A stretch of DNA of 64,000 nt from Xanthobacteraceae bacterium (GCA_029266425.1 JAQSWY010000011.1:165668-229667), one strand, 5' to 3'. Positions 1 to 8,899 are shown, numbered from the stretch's first letter. A program made the numbers and translations. The notes: a model not told the origin generated them from the letters alone.

Positions 1-16
1 CTTTCAGGAGCAGGAC

Positions 17-853
17 ATGGGCGACCAGAAGACATTTCTCATCACCGGCATCAGTTCCGGTCTCGGCAAGGCGTTTGCCGAAGGTGCGGTCAGTGCCGGG
101 CACACGGTGATCGGCACCGTGCGAAATCCCGATGCGGCAGCCGATTTCGAGGCGCTTGCACCAGGCCGCGCTCATGCCGTCGTGCTCGACGTGACGGATT
201 TCGACGCCATTCCCGGCGCTGTCGCCAAGGCCGAGGCGGAGGTCGGGCCGATCGACGTGCTGGTCAACAATGCCGGCTACGGCCACGAAGGCGTGGTCGA
301 GGAATCCTCGCTCGACGAATTGTGCCGCCAGTTCGACACCAATGTCTTTGGCGCCGTCGCCATGATCAAGGCGGTGCTGCCGCGCATGCGCCAGCGCCGC
401 TCCGGCCATATCGTCAACGTCACCTCGATGGGCGGCTTCATCACCATGCCGGGCATCGCCTACTACAATGGCAGCAAGTTCGCGCTGGAAGGCATTTCGG
501 AAGCGCTCGGCAGGGAAGTGAAGCCTTTCGGCGTGCACGTCACGGCGCTGGCACCCGGCGGCTTCCGCACCGATTGGGCCGGCCGCTCCATGGTACGTAC
601 CCCGCGCGCCATCCCTGACTATGACGCGGTGATGGATCCAATCCGCGCCGGGCGGCAGGCCCGCCATGGTAACCAACTCGGCGATCCGGCCAAGGCGGCG
701 GAAGCGCTGCTGAAGCTGGTGGCGGCGGAAAACCCGCCGGCGCACCTCTTCCTCGGCACCGATGCGCTCCAGCTGGTCAGCGAGAAGATCGAGGCTTTGA
801 AGGCCGAGATGGCGGCATGGGAAGCGGTGTCGCGGTCGACGGACATCGTGTGA
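17..853 (+). CDS. SDR-family NAD(P)-dependent oxidoreductase
   Basis: A 278-residue classical short-chain dehydrogenase/reductase. The N-terminal Rossmann signature TGISSGLGKAFAEG binds NAD(P); LVNNAGYG is the NNAG core motif; the catalytic pair lies in YYNGSKFALEG (Tyr-x-x-x-Lys, near residues 150-156), with the usual Ser shortly before it (NVTSMGG). The length fits the family. An AGGAGCAGG ribosome site lies a few bases before the ATG. No neighbour hints at the substrate; the closing LAPGGFRTDW stretch is common in SDRs acting on ketones or quinones, but the specificity cannot be read from sequence. The gene appears to be monocistronic, ending in a strong hairpin. Confidence 0.9.
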   Translation: MGDQKTFLITGISSGLGKAFAEGAVSAGHTVIGTVRNPDAAADFEALAPGRAHAVVLDVTDFDAIPGAVAKAEAEVGPIDVLVNNAGYGHEGVVEESSLDELCRQFDTNVFGAVAMIKAVLPRMRQRRSGHIVNVTSMGGFITMPGIAYYNGSKFALEGISEALGREVKPFGVHVTALAPGGFRTDWAGRSMVRTPRAIPDYDAVMDPIRAGRQARHGNQLGDPAKAAEALLKLVAAENPPAHLFLGTDALQLVSEKIEALKAEMAAWEAVSRSTDIV

Positions 854-866
854 CGCTCGGCTTCAG

Positions 867-905
867 CATTCTTCGAGGCCCGCCACAGGCCGGCCTCGAA
901 GAATG
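867..905. terminator. Hairpin downstream of the SDR gene
   Basis: Two perfectly complementary 14-base arms, CATTCTTCGAGGCC (867-880) and GGCCTCGAAGAATG (892-905), surround an 11-base loop. No clear T-run follows, so termination may be factor-assisted, or this may be a short relative of the TTCGAGG-type intergenic repeats found elsewhere in the window. Confidence 0.6.
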
Positions 906-981
906 TTCACTCGGAGCATCGCCCCGGTCTCGCCGTTTTCACGGCCTCACGGTAAAACCGGGCGCGTGAACGGAGAGGATC

Positions 982-1269
982 ATGGCACGGCTGTTCTTCC
1001 GTCGGGGGCGGGACCGCGAAGCCGCGCCGGATGCCGCGCGCGAACTGGCGGAGAAAGCGAGAGCGGTGCTCGGTGTGGGCGAGGAGACCACCGTCTCCAT
1101 CACCGAGATCGCCTGTGGCGATCCGGCATGCGGCGGTGCGGAAACCGTGGTGCTGGTGATGCGCCCGGGCCGGCGCACCGAGGCGGCCAAGCTGATGAAG
1201 CCGCTTTCCACCGTGACCGACGAAGACCTCACCGAAGCGCTGGCGCCTCTGATGGTCACGGACGCCTAG
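982..1269 (+). CDS. Small conserved-looking protein of unknown function
   Basis: A 95-residue cytoplasmic protein with a basic start (MARLFFRRGRDRE), an amphipathic helix, then a compact core with two cysteines in CGDPACGG followed by ETVVLVMRPGR. There is no signal peptide or membrane segment. The spaced cysteines could bind metal or be redox-active, but I cannot name a family. GAGAGGATC before the ATG is a reasonable ribosome site. It stands alone between two hairpins. The coding call rests on codon-position GC bias and the coherent protein; the antisense and alternative-frame readings look like shadows. Confidence 0.7.
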   Translation: MARLFFRRGRDREAAPDAARELAEKARAVLGVGEETTVSITEIACGDPACGGAETVVLVMRPGRRTEAAKLMKPLSTVTDEDLTEALAPLMVTDA

Positions 1270-1292
1270 CTGTTTGTATAGATTCCAAACAG
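1270..1292. promoter_or_regulatory. Inverted repeat upstream of the imelysin operon
   Basis: CTGTTTG (1270-1276) and CAAACAG (1286-1292) form a perfect 7-base inverted repeat with a 9-base spacer in the AT-richer stretch just after the small gene and about 155 bases before the imelysin start. It could be an operator for the iron operon or a weak terminator of the upstream gene. No T-run follows. The rest of 1293-1446 is a plausible promoter region, but I could not assign a regulator box. Confidence 0.35.
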
Positions 1293-1446
1293 GGTAGGTA
1301 ATGCCTTGTAATTCATTGATGACGCAAGGGAATGATTAAGAGTAAAACAATTCCAATGTGAGTTGCAACTCTTGCGGCGTCTTCCTTCACTGGCGTAGGA
1401 CTGGCCTATTCGCTGGCGCCGCCGCGGCGCCTGGAGGAGACGTTCC

Positions 1447-2736
1447 ATGCGAGCCAAAGCCCTTTTCGCCGCGCCGCTGCTTGCCGCCGCGCTCGGCGTC
1501 TTCGCTGCTGCCCCAGCGTCCGCGCAGGGCACCGCGCCGAAGCCGCGCGAGATCCTCGTCACCTATGCCAATATCGCCGAGGCGATGTATGGCGACAGCC
1601 TGAAGACCGCCAAGGATCTCCAGGCCGCCGTCGACGCCTTCCTAGCCGCGCCGACCGAGGACAATCTCGGCAAGGCCAAGGATGCCTGGAAGGCGGCCCG
1701 CGTGCCCTATCAGCAGACCGAGGGCTACCGCTTCGGCAACGCCATCGTCGATGACTGGGAGGGCAAGGTGAATGCCTGGCCGCTCGACGAGGGGCTGATC
1801 GACTATGTCGACACCAAATCCTATGGCGAGAAGTCGGACGAGAACCCGCTCTACACCGCCAATGTGATTGCCAACACCAAGATCCGCGTCGGCAAGAAGA
1901 CCATCGACGCCACCAAGATCACGCCGAAACTGCTGGAGAGCCTGCAGGAGGCGGGCGGCGTCGAATCCAACGTCGCCACCGGCTATCACGCCATCGAGTT
2001 CCTGCTCTGGGGCCAGGACCTGAACGGCACCGGGCCCGGCGCCGGCAAGCGCCCCGCCAGCGACTACGACACCAAGAACTGCACCGGCGGCAATTGCGAG
2101 CGTCGCGCCGCCTATCTCAAGGCCGCCACCGACCTCCTCGTCACCGATCTCCAGGAGATGGCCGACAATTGGGGCGCCAAGGGCAAGGCCCGCAAGTCGG
2201 TGCTGGGCAAGAAGGACAAGGCCGGCCTCGCCATCATCCTCACCGGCCTCGGCTCGCTCTCCTATGGCGAACTCGCCGGCGAGCGCATGAAGCTCGGCCT
2301 CATCCTCCACGATCCGGAGGAAGAGCACGACTGCTTCTCCGACAACACCCACAACTCGCACTATTACGACGAACTCGGCATCGCTTCGATCTATCGCGGC
2401 AAGTACACCCGCGTCGACGGCTCGGTGGTCGAGGGCCCGTCCGTGGCCGCCTATGCCGCCGCGCTCGCCCCGAAGGCGGCGGATGAAGCCACTGCCAAGG
2501 TCGATGCCGCGCTCGCCGCGTTGAAGGCGATCAAGGACGAGGCCGACAGCGGGAAAGAGGCCTATGACCAGATGATCGGCGAGGGCAATGCCGAGGGCAA
2601 CGCCCTGGTGCAGAAGGGCGTCGACAGCCTCGTCGCCCAGACCCGCGCCTTCGAGGGCGTGGTCGCCGCGCTGAAGCTGAAGATCAAGGTCGAGGGTTCC
2701 GACAGCCTCGACGACCCGTCCAAGGTCACGCAGTGA
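1447..2736 (+). CDS. Imelysin (IrpA-like) periplasmic iron-uptake protein
   Basis: A 429-residue secreted protein of the imelysin/peptidase M75 family. A Sec signal peptide (Ala-rich, cleavage after PASAQG) is followed by the helical imelysin domain. The family motif GxHxxE is present as GYHAIEFLLWG, near residue 181. Family members bind iron or haem-like ligands in the periplasm or at the outer membrane and sit in iron-repressed operons. It is the first gene of an apparent operon with a multicopper oxidase, a di-haem oxidoreductase, another imelysin and a DUF1513 protein, which supports an iron-acquisition role. The start has GGAGGAGA just upstream. Confidence 0.9.
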   Translation: MRAKALFAAPLLAAALGVFAAAPASAQGTAPKPREILVTYANIAEAMYGDSLKTAKDLQAAVDAFLAAPTEDNLGKAKDAWKAARVPYQQTEGYRFGNAIVDDWEGKVNAWPLDEGLIDYVDTKSYGEKSDENPLYTANVIANTKIRVGKKTIDATKITPKLLESLQEAGGVESNVATGYHAIEFLLWGQDLNGTGPGAGKRPASDYDTKNCTGGNCERRAAYLKAATDLLVTDLQEMADNWGAKGKARKSVLGKKDKAGLAIILTGLGSLSYGELAGERMKLGLILHDPEEEHDCFSDNTHNSHYYDELGIASIYRGKYTRVDGSVVEGPSVAAYAAALAPKAADEATAKVDAALAALKAIKDEADSGKEAYDQMIGEGNAEGNALVQKGVDSLVAQTRAFEGVVAALKLKIKVEGSDSLDDPSKVTQ

Positions 2737-2753
2737 GGACACTGTGATCAGAG

Positions 2754-2871
2754 CCCTTTCCGATCGGAGGGAATCATCCGATCGACAAGAAAGTGCTCTC
2801 GATTCAACAAGCGGGAGCATTTTCTCGTCGCAAGAGTCGTGCAACTTTTGCGGAAAATGCTCCACGCGCGG
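2754..2871. repeat. Intergenic palindromic repeat element
   Basis: This AT-richer block of about 118 bases holds two nested hairpins. CGATCGG/CCGATCG lies near 2760-2784. The arms GGAGCATTTTC and GAAAATGCTCC lie near 2814-2863, with an inner GCAAGAGT/ACTTTTGC pair. From memory, this layout resembles palindromic repeats common between genes in Xanthobacteraceae-type genomes. It separates the imelysin and oxidase genes and is open in the oxidase frame, which makes a false N-terminal extension from 2744 possible. Confidence 0.7.
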
Positions 2872-2875
2872 CGCG

Positions 2876-4321
2876 ATGCCCTCGCGCCGTGCCTTCCTCC
2901 TGGCCGGGGCAGCGCTCGGCACGGGCGCGGTGCTCGCGCCTTCGCGGACGAGCGAGGCCCGGGTGCTTCCGGCTGCGGTTGCTCCGCGCACTGTGGCGCT
3001 GTCGGCCAGAGAGATGGACTTGCATCTGCTCGGTTCCGACAAGCCCGCCACCCGCATCTATGCCTATGATGGCGAGTTGTTCCGCCTGATCCGGGCGAAG
3101 CGCGGCGATGAGCTCGAATTCACCTTCGACAATCACCTGCCCGAAGCCTCGACCGTGCATTTCCACGGCATCCGCATGCCGAACGAATATGACGGCGTGC
3201 CGACCTTGACGCAGCCGGTGGTCGCACCGGGCGGGCGCTTCACCTACCGGATTCCGTTCGACGATCCCGGCACCTTCTTCTTCCATCCGCACTGCGACGA
3301 GACCGGCCAGGTCGGCAGGGGGCTGGCCGGCGTGCTGATCGTGGAGGATGCGCGCGATCCGAAATTCGATGCCGAGCACATATTCTGCCTGAAGGACTGG
3401 CGCCTTGCCGAGGATGGCAGCTATCTCGCCATGTCCGAGCCCGACGGCGCTTCCAAGGCCGGCACCTATGGCGCCACCCGCACGGTGAACGGCGTTCCCG
3501 CGCTCGACCTCAAGGCGCCGGCTAACAGCGACGTGCGGCTGCGCATCCTCAATCTCGATTCGACCCGGGTGATGGATCTCGGCGTCGAAGGCGCCGAGGC
3601 CGCGCTGATCGCCGTAGACGGCCACGCCCTGCCGCCGATCCCGCTGGACAAGCTGCCCGACAGCATCTGGCGCTTCGGCCCGGCGCAGCGCATCGACCTG
3701 CACATCCGCATGCCCGAGGTGGGCAAGAGCGTGCAGATCGGCGATTACCGCGCCGCCAACATCTATCATTTCGCCACCCTCACCGCCGAGCCTTCTTCCA
3801 GGAGCAAGCGGCCGTTCCGTGCGCTCGCCTTGCCGCCGCCGAAGCTGCCGCAGCCGGACCTGAAGCGTGCCGAGCGCCTCACCTTCACCCTCCAGCAGGC
3901 GACGGACGCCGCGGTGAAGGAGGTGGGCCTGCCGCCCGACGATCCGCTGGCGAAGGCGCTCATCGACACTCTCTGCGTCGGCTCGACCACCTATTGGGCG
4001 ATCAGCCAGGAATCTTGGCCGACCGGCGAGAAGCGCAATCTGCCCCCGCCTCTGGCGAAGCTGGGGGAGGGCAGGAGCTATCGCGTCACGATCAAGAACG
4101 GCACGCGCTATCCGCACCCGGTGCACCTGCACGGCCATGCCTTTGCGGTGATCGACTCCTCTTCGGGCCGCCTGCCGAAGCATTTCGCCGACACCGTGCT
4201 GGTGCAACCCGACGAGACCGTGGAGATCGCCTTCGTGGCGGCGCCGGGCGACTGGGTGTTCCACTGCCACATACTGGAGCACATGGAGACCGGCATGATG
4301 GGCTGGTTCCGGGTGGTGTGA
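2876..4321 (+). CDS. Tat-exported multicopper oxidase, probable ferroxidase
   Basis: A three-cupredoxin-domain multicopper oxidase of 481 residues from the chosen start. The start MPSRRAFLLAGAALGTGAV gives a twin-arginine signal, as expected for a copper enzyme folded before export; the open frame upstream is repeat DNA. All copper ligand motifs are visible: HFHG and FFHPHCDETG in the first half, HPVHLHGHAF and HCHILEHMETGMM at the C-terminus, where Cys-His and an axial Met complete the type 1 site. Known relatives oxidise Fe2+, Cu+ or phenols. Its place between an imelysin and a di-haem protein makes ferrous iron the likeliest substrate, though this is inference. Confidence 0.88.
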   Translation: MPSRRAFLLAGAALGTGAVLAPSRTSEARVLPAAVAPRTVALSAREMDLHLLGSDKPATRIYAYDGELFRLIRAKRGDELEFTFDNHLPEASTVHFHGIRMPNEYDGVPTLTQPVVAPGGRFTYRIPFDDPGTFFFHPHCDETGQVGRGLAGVLIVEDARDPKFDAEHIFCLKDWRLAEDGSYLAMSEPDGASKAGTYGATRTVNGVPALDLKAPANSDVRLRILNLDSTRVMDLGVEGAEAALIAVDGHALPPIPLDKLPDSIWRFGPAQRIDLHIRMPEVGKSVQIGDYRAANIYHFATLTAEPSSRSKRPFRALALPPPKLPQPDLKRAERLTFTLQQATDAAVKEVGLPPDDPLAKALIDTLCVGSTTYWAISQESWPTGEKRNLPPPLAKLGEGRSYRVTIKNGTRYPHPVHLHGHAFAVIDSSSGRLPKHFADTVLVQPDETVEIAFVAAPGDWVFHCHILEHMETGMMGWFRVV

Positions 4322-4322
4322 G

Positions 4323-5528
4323 ATGCGCGCGGCGCTCCTCGTTGCGGTGTTCGGTCTCGGGCTGGTCGCGTTGGCGCAGGCCGACGATGCCGGGCTCGAC
4401 CGCGCCATCGGCAAGGCGCTGTTCGAGCGCGCCTGGGTGCCGGCACCGAGTTCGACCCGCGCCAATGACGGGCTCGGCCCGCTGTTCGATGCCCGCTCCT
4501 GCGCCGCCTGCCATCCTGGCGGCGCCGGGCGAGGCGCGACCGTGCTCGAGGCGCAAGGCCATCCCGAAGGCCTCGGCCTCGTGCTGTCGCTGATCCGGCC
4601 CGACGGCGCGGGCGATCCGACCTATGGCCACCGACTGGAGACCATGACGCTGCCCGGCGTCCCGGCCGAGGGTGTGATCGCGGTCGATGTGAAGGCTGGC
4701 CGCCGCATCCCGCGCATCGAGGAGCCGGCCTACGGCCCGCTCGATCCGGCGACACGGATCTCGCTGCGCGCAGCCCCGGACCTGCGGGGGCGTGGCCGGC
4801 TGGAGGATGTGACCGATGCTGCCATCCTCGCCTCGGAAGATCCGGACGATGCCGATGGCGACGGCATACGCGGCCACGCCCGCCGGCTGGCAATGCCGGA
4901 GCATGGCTCGAGCATTGGCAGGTTCGGCTGGAAGGCGAGCCACGCGACGCTGGAGAGCCAGGCCTCGGAAGCCTTCGCGCTCGATCTCGGCCTTGCGACC
5001 CCGCTGCGTCTCGAGCCGTGGGGCGATTGCACTGAGCGGCAAGCGGCCTGCCGCAACGCTCCCCATGGTCGCGAGGCGGAGGGCGAGCCGGAGATCGGCG
5101 AGGCCATCATGCAGCGCATCGTCGCCTATCTGCGCGGGCTCGATACTCCCGCCGCTACACCGGATCGGCGCGGCGCGAAGCTGTTTGCTTCCACCGGCTG
5201 CGCCGCCTGCCATCGCCCGAGCCTGGCGACCGGAGACGGCGGAAGCGCTGCACTGTTCACCGACATATTGCTGCACGACATGGGCGAAGGCCTTGCCGAC
5301 CCTGTCGGCGTCCCCGGTGCGGCGGCGGGAGAATGGCGGACCGCCCCGCTCGCCGGTGTGTCGCAGGCATTGGCGCGCGGCGTCGGCCTGCTGCATGACG
5401 GGCGCGCCGCCGATGTCGCCGCGGCCGTCTTCTGGCATGGCGGCGAAGCCTCCATCGCCCGCGCCCGCTTCGATGCCTTGAGCCCCCGCGAGCGTCGTGC
5501 CCTGATCGACTATGTATCCTCCCTCTGA
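4323..5528 (+). CDS. Di-haem oxidoreductase (DHOR/DUF1111-like) cytochrome
   Basis: A 401-residue secreted c-type cytochrome with a signal peptide ending near AQADD. Two haem-binding CxxCH motifs are present: CAACH near residue 60 and CAACH near residue 298. This matches the di-haem oxidoreductase family, historically called thiol oxidoreductase, found with imelysins in iron-regulated operons. It begins one base after the multicopper oxidase stop, so the two are translationally linked. A plausible role is taking electrons in the periplasm during iron oxidation or reduction, but the actual reaction is not known from sequence. Confidence 0.88.
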   Translation: MRAALLVAVFGLGLVALAQADDAGLDRAIGKALFERAWVPAPSSTRANDGLGPLFDARSCAACHPGGAGRGATVLEAQGHPEGLGLVLSLIRPDGAGDPTYGHRLETMTLPGVPAEGVIAVDVKAGRRIPRIEEPAYGPLDPATRISLRAAPDLRGRGRLEDVTDAAILASEDPDDADGDGIRGHARRLAMPEHGSSIGRFGWKASHATLESQASEAFALDLGLATPLRLEPWGDCTERQAACRNAPHGREAEGEPEIGEAIMQRIVAYLRGLDTPAATPDRRGAKLFASTGCAACHRPSLATGDGGSAALFTDILLHDMGEGLADPVGVPGAAAGEWRTAPLAGVSQALARGVGLLHDGRAADVAAAVFWHGGEASIARARFDALSPRERRALIDYVSSL

Positions 5529-5542
5529 TCGAGGACCGAGAG

Positions 5543-6658
5543 ATGTTCCGTTCCCTGATGGCCCTCCTGGTGGCGCTCGCCGCGCAGATCGGCCAGAGCG
5601 TGCCTGGCGTCACTGCCGTCGCCGCGCTGCTCACCCAGGCTTTCGTCGCTCGCGCGCAGGCAGCGCCGGTCTCGGCGCCGGAGATCGTCGAGCAATGGCT
5701 GTTGCCGCGCTATGACGCGCTCGAAGCCGCGACCACGGCGCAACTCGACGCCTGGGGGGCCTTCTGTAAGGCGCCCAGCAGCGAGGGCATAGCCGAACTC
5801 GAGCAACGCTTCGGCAATGCCTCGGACGTCTGGGCTGCGGTGGAGTTCATCACCTCGGGCCCGGTGATTCTCGCCTTGCGCGCCGACCGCTTCAATCTCT
5901 TCCCGGAGCGGCGCAATGCGGTGGCCCGCTCGCTCAACGAGCTGATCGCCGATCCCAATGAGGAGCGCCTGGCGCCGGAGCGCTTCAGCCGGCTGAGCGC
6001 GGCGGCGCAAGGGCTGCCGGCGCTGGAGCGGCTGCTCTATGAGGATGGCGCGGGCGCCGCATTGGCGAGTGGCCCGGAATCGGCGCGGCGCTGCGCCATC
6101 GGCCTTGCCATCGCCGGCAATCTCGACGAGATCGCGCGCGGCATCCGCTCCGGCTGGGGCGACCGCTCGAACGGACTTCTGGCGCAGCTCATTGCCGGCA
6201 GGTCGGACCCGGTGTTCTTCCCCGATCCGAAGGCGCTGCTCAGCCAGATGGTGACGGACCTTGCCGGCGCCTATCAGCGCGTCGTCGACCAGCGCCTCCT
6301 GGTGGTCGCCGGCAAGACGCTGGCAGATGCCAAGCCGGCGCTCGCCGACCGCCGCCGCAGCGGACGCTCCAAGGCAACCATCCTTTCCACCATCGCCAGC
6401 GCCGACGCGCTCTCCGAGGCACTGGCCAAGGGGCTCGACGCGAAGGGAAGGGGAACCGTCGACAGGGCCGGCCAGGCGGCGCTCGACGCGGTGAAGCGGC
6501 TGCCGGACGATATCGGCGCCGCCGCCGCCGATCCCAAGGGCCGACGGGTTCTGGAGGCGACGGTGGTCGCGCTGAAGGCGGCGCAGAAGACGGTGGCCGA
6601 GCCGCTCTCCTCGGGGCTCGGGGTGCCGCTTGGGTTCAACGCGCTGGATGGGGATTGA
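5543..6658 (+). CDS. Second imelysin-family periplasmic protein
   Basis: A 371-residue secreted protein with a hydrophobic N-terminus (signal cleavage probably after VARAQA) and an imelysin-like helical domain. It is divergent from the first imelysin in this operon, and the canonical GxHxxE motif is not obvious, as in the second imelysin of comparable operons. It starts 14 bases after the di-haem protein, with a GAGGACCGAGAG ribosome site. Operons carrying imelysin, di-haem oxidoreductase, imelysin and DUF1513 are widespread in Proteobacteria and are considered iron-related. Family assignment rests on this arrangement plus the helical N-terminal pattern (EQWLLPRYDALE). Confidence 0.8.
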   Translation: MFRSLMALLVALAAQIGQSVPGVTAVAALLTQAFVARAQAAPVSAPEIVEQWLLPRYDALEAATTAQLDAWGAFCKAPSSEGIAELEQRFGNASDVWAAVEFITSGPVILALRADRFNLFPERRNAVARSLNELIADPNEERLAPERFSRLSAAAQGLPALERLLYEDGAGAALASGPESARRCAIGLAIAGNLDEIARGIRSGWGDRSNGLLAQLIAGRSDPVFFPDPKALLSQMVTDLAGAYQRVVDQRLLVVAGKTLADAKPALADRRRSGRSKATILSTIASADALSEALAKGLDAKGRGTVDRAGQAALDAVKRLPDDIGAAAADPKGRRVLEATVVALKAAQKTVAEPLSSGLGVPLGFNALDGD

Positions 6659-6715
6659 GGCGCTCTGCGGGAGCCGAGCGACACCTTCAGGCCTGCGGAA
6701 AAGGACGACATCACC

Positions 6716-7825
6716 ATGCGCCTCTCCGACCTCTCCCGCCGCTCGCTGCTGGCCCGCCTCGGCGGCCTTGCTCTGGCGCCCCGCGTCTTGCTCGGCGCGG
6801 CCCACGCGCGGGATCACGCGCTCGATGCCGAGTGGCTGGCGACCGCGGGTGTCGAGGGCGGCTTCGCCCCGGTCGTGCTGGCGCCCGACTATGCCGCGAC
6901 GCCGATCGGCCTCGGCGGGCAGCGGCTGCACTGGGTTGAGCCGGCGCCGGATGGGCGCAGCGCCATCGCCGTCGCTCGCCGGCCGGGCACCACGGCGATC
7001 CTGTTCGACCGGCTCAAGGGCTCGGTGACCGCCACTTTCGCGCCCGGCACAGGGCGGGTCTTCTCCGGTCATGGCCGCTTCAGCGATGACGGGCGGCGCT
7101 TCCTCGCGGTGGAGATCGATCGCGCGAGCGGGGAGGGCACGGTGACCTTGCGTGATCCTGGGGAGGGCTTTGCGATCCGCACGGAGTGGGGCTCTTCCGG
7201 CATCGGCCCGCACGACCTCCTGCGCGCCGGCGATTGCCTGGTGGTGGCGAATGGCGGCATCGAACCGCACACGCCGGAAGCGCTGGGCGCCGAGGTGGCG
7301 GGCGCCAGCGTCGCTTTGATCGACCCTTCGAACGGCGAGACCCGCGCACTGGCGCGCCTCGGTGAGGATCTCGAATCGCTGTCGCTGCGTCACCTCGCCG
7401 TGGCGCCCGACGGGTTCGTGGTGGTCGCGGCGCAGGATCTGCTCAATGACGGCCTCGCCCGCCCGCTGCTCTATGCGGTGCAACCCAAAGGTGCTTTGCG
7501 CGCATTCGATGCGCCGGATGAGGCGTGGCGGGGGCTGCGCACCTATGTCGGTTCCGTCGCCTTCGACGCCTCCGGCACCTATGTCGCCGCGGCCAGTCCG
7601 CGCGGGAATAGGGTGTGTCTGTGGCAACGCGACGGGCGGTACATCGGCTCGATTTCGATGGTCGACGGCTGCGGACTCGCGGCCACCAGAGAGGCTGGCC
7701 AATTCCTCGCCACCAGTGGTCTGGGCGAGGTGGCGCTCATGGTTACCGATGGTGAAGGCGTCGGCGTCGCCGCCCGGAAATCGGGAGGCCTGCGTTACGA
7801 CAATCACGCGGTCCTGGTCCGCTGA
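6716..7825 (+). CDS. DUF1513 family Tat-exported beta-propeller protein
   Basis: A 369-residue protein beginning with a twin-arginine signal (SRRSLLARLGGLAL), followed by a WD/YVTN-like propeller with repeated blades such as GHGRFSDDGRRFLAVE and NGGIEPHTPEA. Both are hallmarks of DUF1513, the usual last gene of imelysin/di-haem operons. The biochemical role is unknown; export in folded form suggests a cofactor or metal. It closes the operon 57 bases after the second imelysin. Confidence 0.85.
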   Translation: MRLSDLSRRSLLARLGGLALAPRVLLGAAHARDHALDAEWLATAGVEGGFAPVVLAPDYAATPIGLGGQRLHWVEPAPDGRSAIAVARRPGTTAILFDRLKGSVTATFAPGTGRVFSGHGRFSDDGRRFLAVEIDRASGEGTVTLRDPGEGFAIRTEWGSSGIGPHDLLRAGDCLVVANGGIEPHTPEALGAEVAGASVALIDPSNGETRALARLGEDLESLSLRHLAVAPDGFVVVAAQDLLNDGLARPLLYAVQPKGALRAFDAPDEAWRGLRTYVGSVAFDASGTYVAAASPRGNRVCLWQRDGRYIGSISMVDGCGLAATREAGQFLATSGLGEVALMVTDGEGVGVAARKSGGLRYDNHAVLVR

Positions 7826-8075
7826 GATGTCGCACATTGAGTCGCCGATTCCGCCGTCATGCTGTCATCATCCATGACTGGCAGATTGCGTTCGCTTCGA
7901 ATGTCTTACGGTAAAATATGCTGAAGAATACGTTAACATGGTATCTAGATAGCGATATTGGTATTAAAATACCTTGAACCTGACGATGCGATCTGCGACA
8001 GGTGTTGCATGTTCGCACTAGTTGCCGAGCCGGCGATTGCTACAATCAGGGACAGTCAATTTGGGGGTGCCCACT
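7826..8075. other. AT-rich intergenic region before the beta-barrel gene
   Basis: About 250 bases, clearly richer in A and T than the flanking genes, probably holding the promoter and a long leader for the outer-membrane protein. GGTATT-AA-AATACC at 7960-7973 is a short dyad. GGGGGTG at 8064-8070 is the likely ribosome site for the ATG at 8076. I see no convincing coding sequence or structured RNA. Confidence 0.4.
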
Positions 8076-8864
8076 ATGAAGAAGTATCTGCTCGCGACCG
8101 TATTCCTCGGCGCGTTCCTGCCGGTGTCTGGTGCGTACGCGGCGGACATGGCCTACCCGGTTAAGGCTCCCGCGCCGGTTGTAATTCCCGTGTTCTCCTG
8201 GACCGGTTTCTATATCGGTGTGAACGCCGGCTACGGCGGCGACAAGTTCCGTTATCCGTTCGATGGCTTCTTTGACGATGGCGAAGACGTCTTCTCGACC
8301 TCGGGCGCGTTCGACCTGACGTCGAGCGGCTTCTTCGGCGGTGGTCAGATCGGCTACAACTATCAGTTCGAGAATGGCTGGGTGATCGGCGCCGAGGCCG
8401 ACATTCAGTGGTCGGGCATCGAGGGCGAGCTCTCGGGCAATGCCGACTTCTTTGAGGACGACGTGTTCCTCGGCGGCGGCAGCTTCAACGCTGGTTCGGA
8501 AGTCGAATGGTTCGGCACCATCCGCGCCCGCCTCGGCTACGCTTGGGACAAGGTCTTCCTGTACGGCACCGGTGGCGCGGCCTACGGCAAGACCAAGTCG
8601 CACTACAGCATCTCGCTGGAAGACGATGGTGGCGTGTTCTTCGAGGACAGCGCCTCCACCAGCGACACCAACTGGGGCTGGACGGTCGGTGCGGGTCTCG
8701 AATACGCCATCACCAACAACCTGACCTTCAAGACCGAATATCTCTACGTCGACCTCGGCAAGACCAACCTGGTCAACATCGATGGCGGCGAGGACTTCGG
8801 CTTCGACCTCGATGTCGAGACCAAGTTCCACACCATCAAGGCCGGTCTGAACTACAAGTTCTGA
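8076..8864 (+). CDS. Omp25/RopB-like outer-membrane beta-barrel protein
   Basis: A 262-residue porin-family beta-barrel. The start MKKYLLATVFLGAF opens a Sec signal cleaved after GAYAAD, followed by the proline-rich linker and the WTGFYIGVNAGYGG motif typical of alphaproteobacterial Omp25/Omp31 proteins. Alternating aromatic and glycine strands continue to a C-terminal phenylalanine (GLNYKF), the outer-membrane assembly signal. The upstream ATG at 8022 is rejected because the signal peptide and ribosome site both point to 8076. These proteins are abundant, stabilise the envelope and are often growth- or stress-regulated. It is monocistronic and followed by a strong terminator. Confidence 0.9.
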   Translation: MKKYLLATVFLGAFLPVSGAYAADMAYPVKAPAPVVIPVFSWTGFYIGVNAGYGGDKFRYPFDGFFDDGEDVFSTSGAFDLTSSGFFGGGQIGYNYQFENGWVIGAEADIQWSGIEGELSGNADFFEDDVFLGGGSFNAGSEVEWFGTIRARLGYAWDKVFLYGTGGAAYGKTKSHYSISLEDDGGVFFEDSASTSDTNWGWTVGAGLEYAITNNLTFKTEYLYVDLGKTNLVNIDGGEDFGFDLDVETKFHTIKAGLNYKF

Positions 8865-8899
8865 TCGTCTCGCGAATCTTCCCGCGACCAGCCTTCGAA

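Noticed and set aside
2744..2875. Longer N-terminus for the multicopper oxidase
   Set aside because: The extension is encoded by an intergenic palindromic repeat and would bury the twin-arginine signal that begins at 2876.
1642..3057. Long antisense open frames opposite the imelysin gene and similar ones elsewhere
   Set aside because: High GC at third positions makes long antisense frames common; none has a plausible domain or ribosome site.
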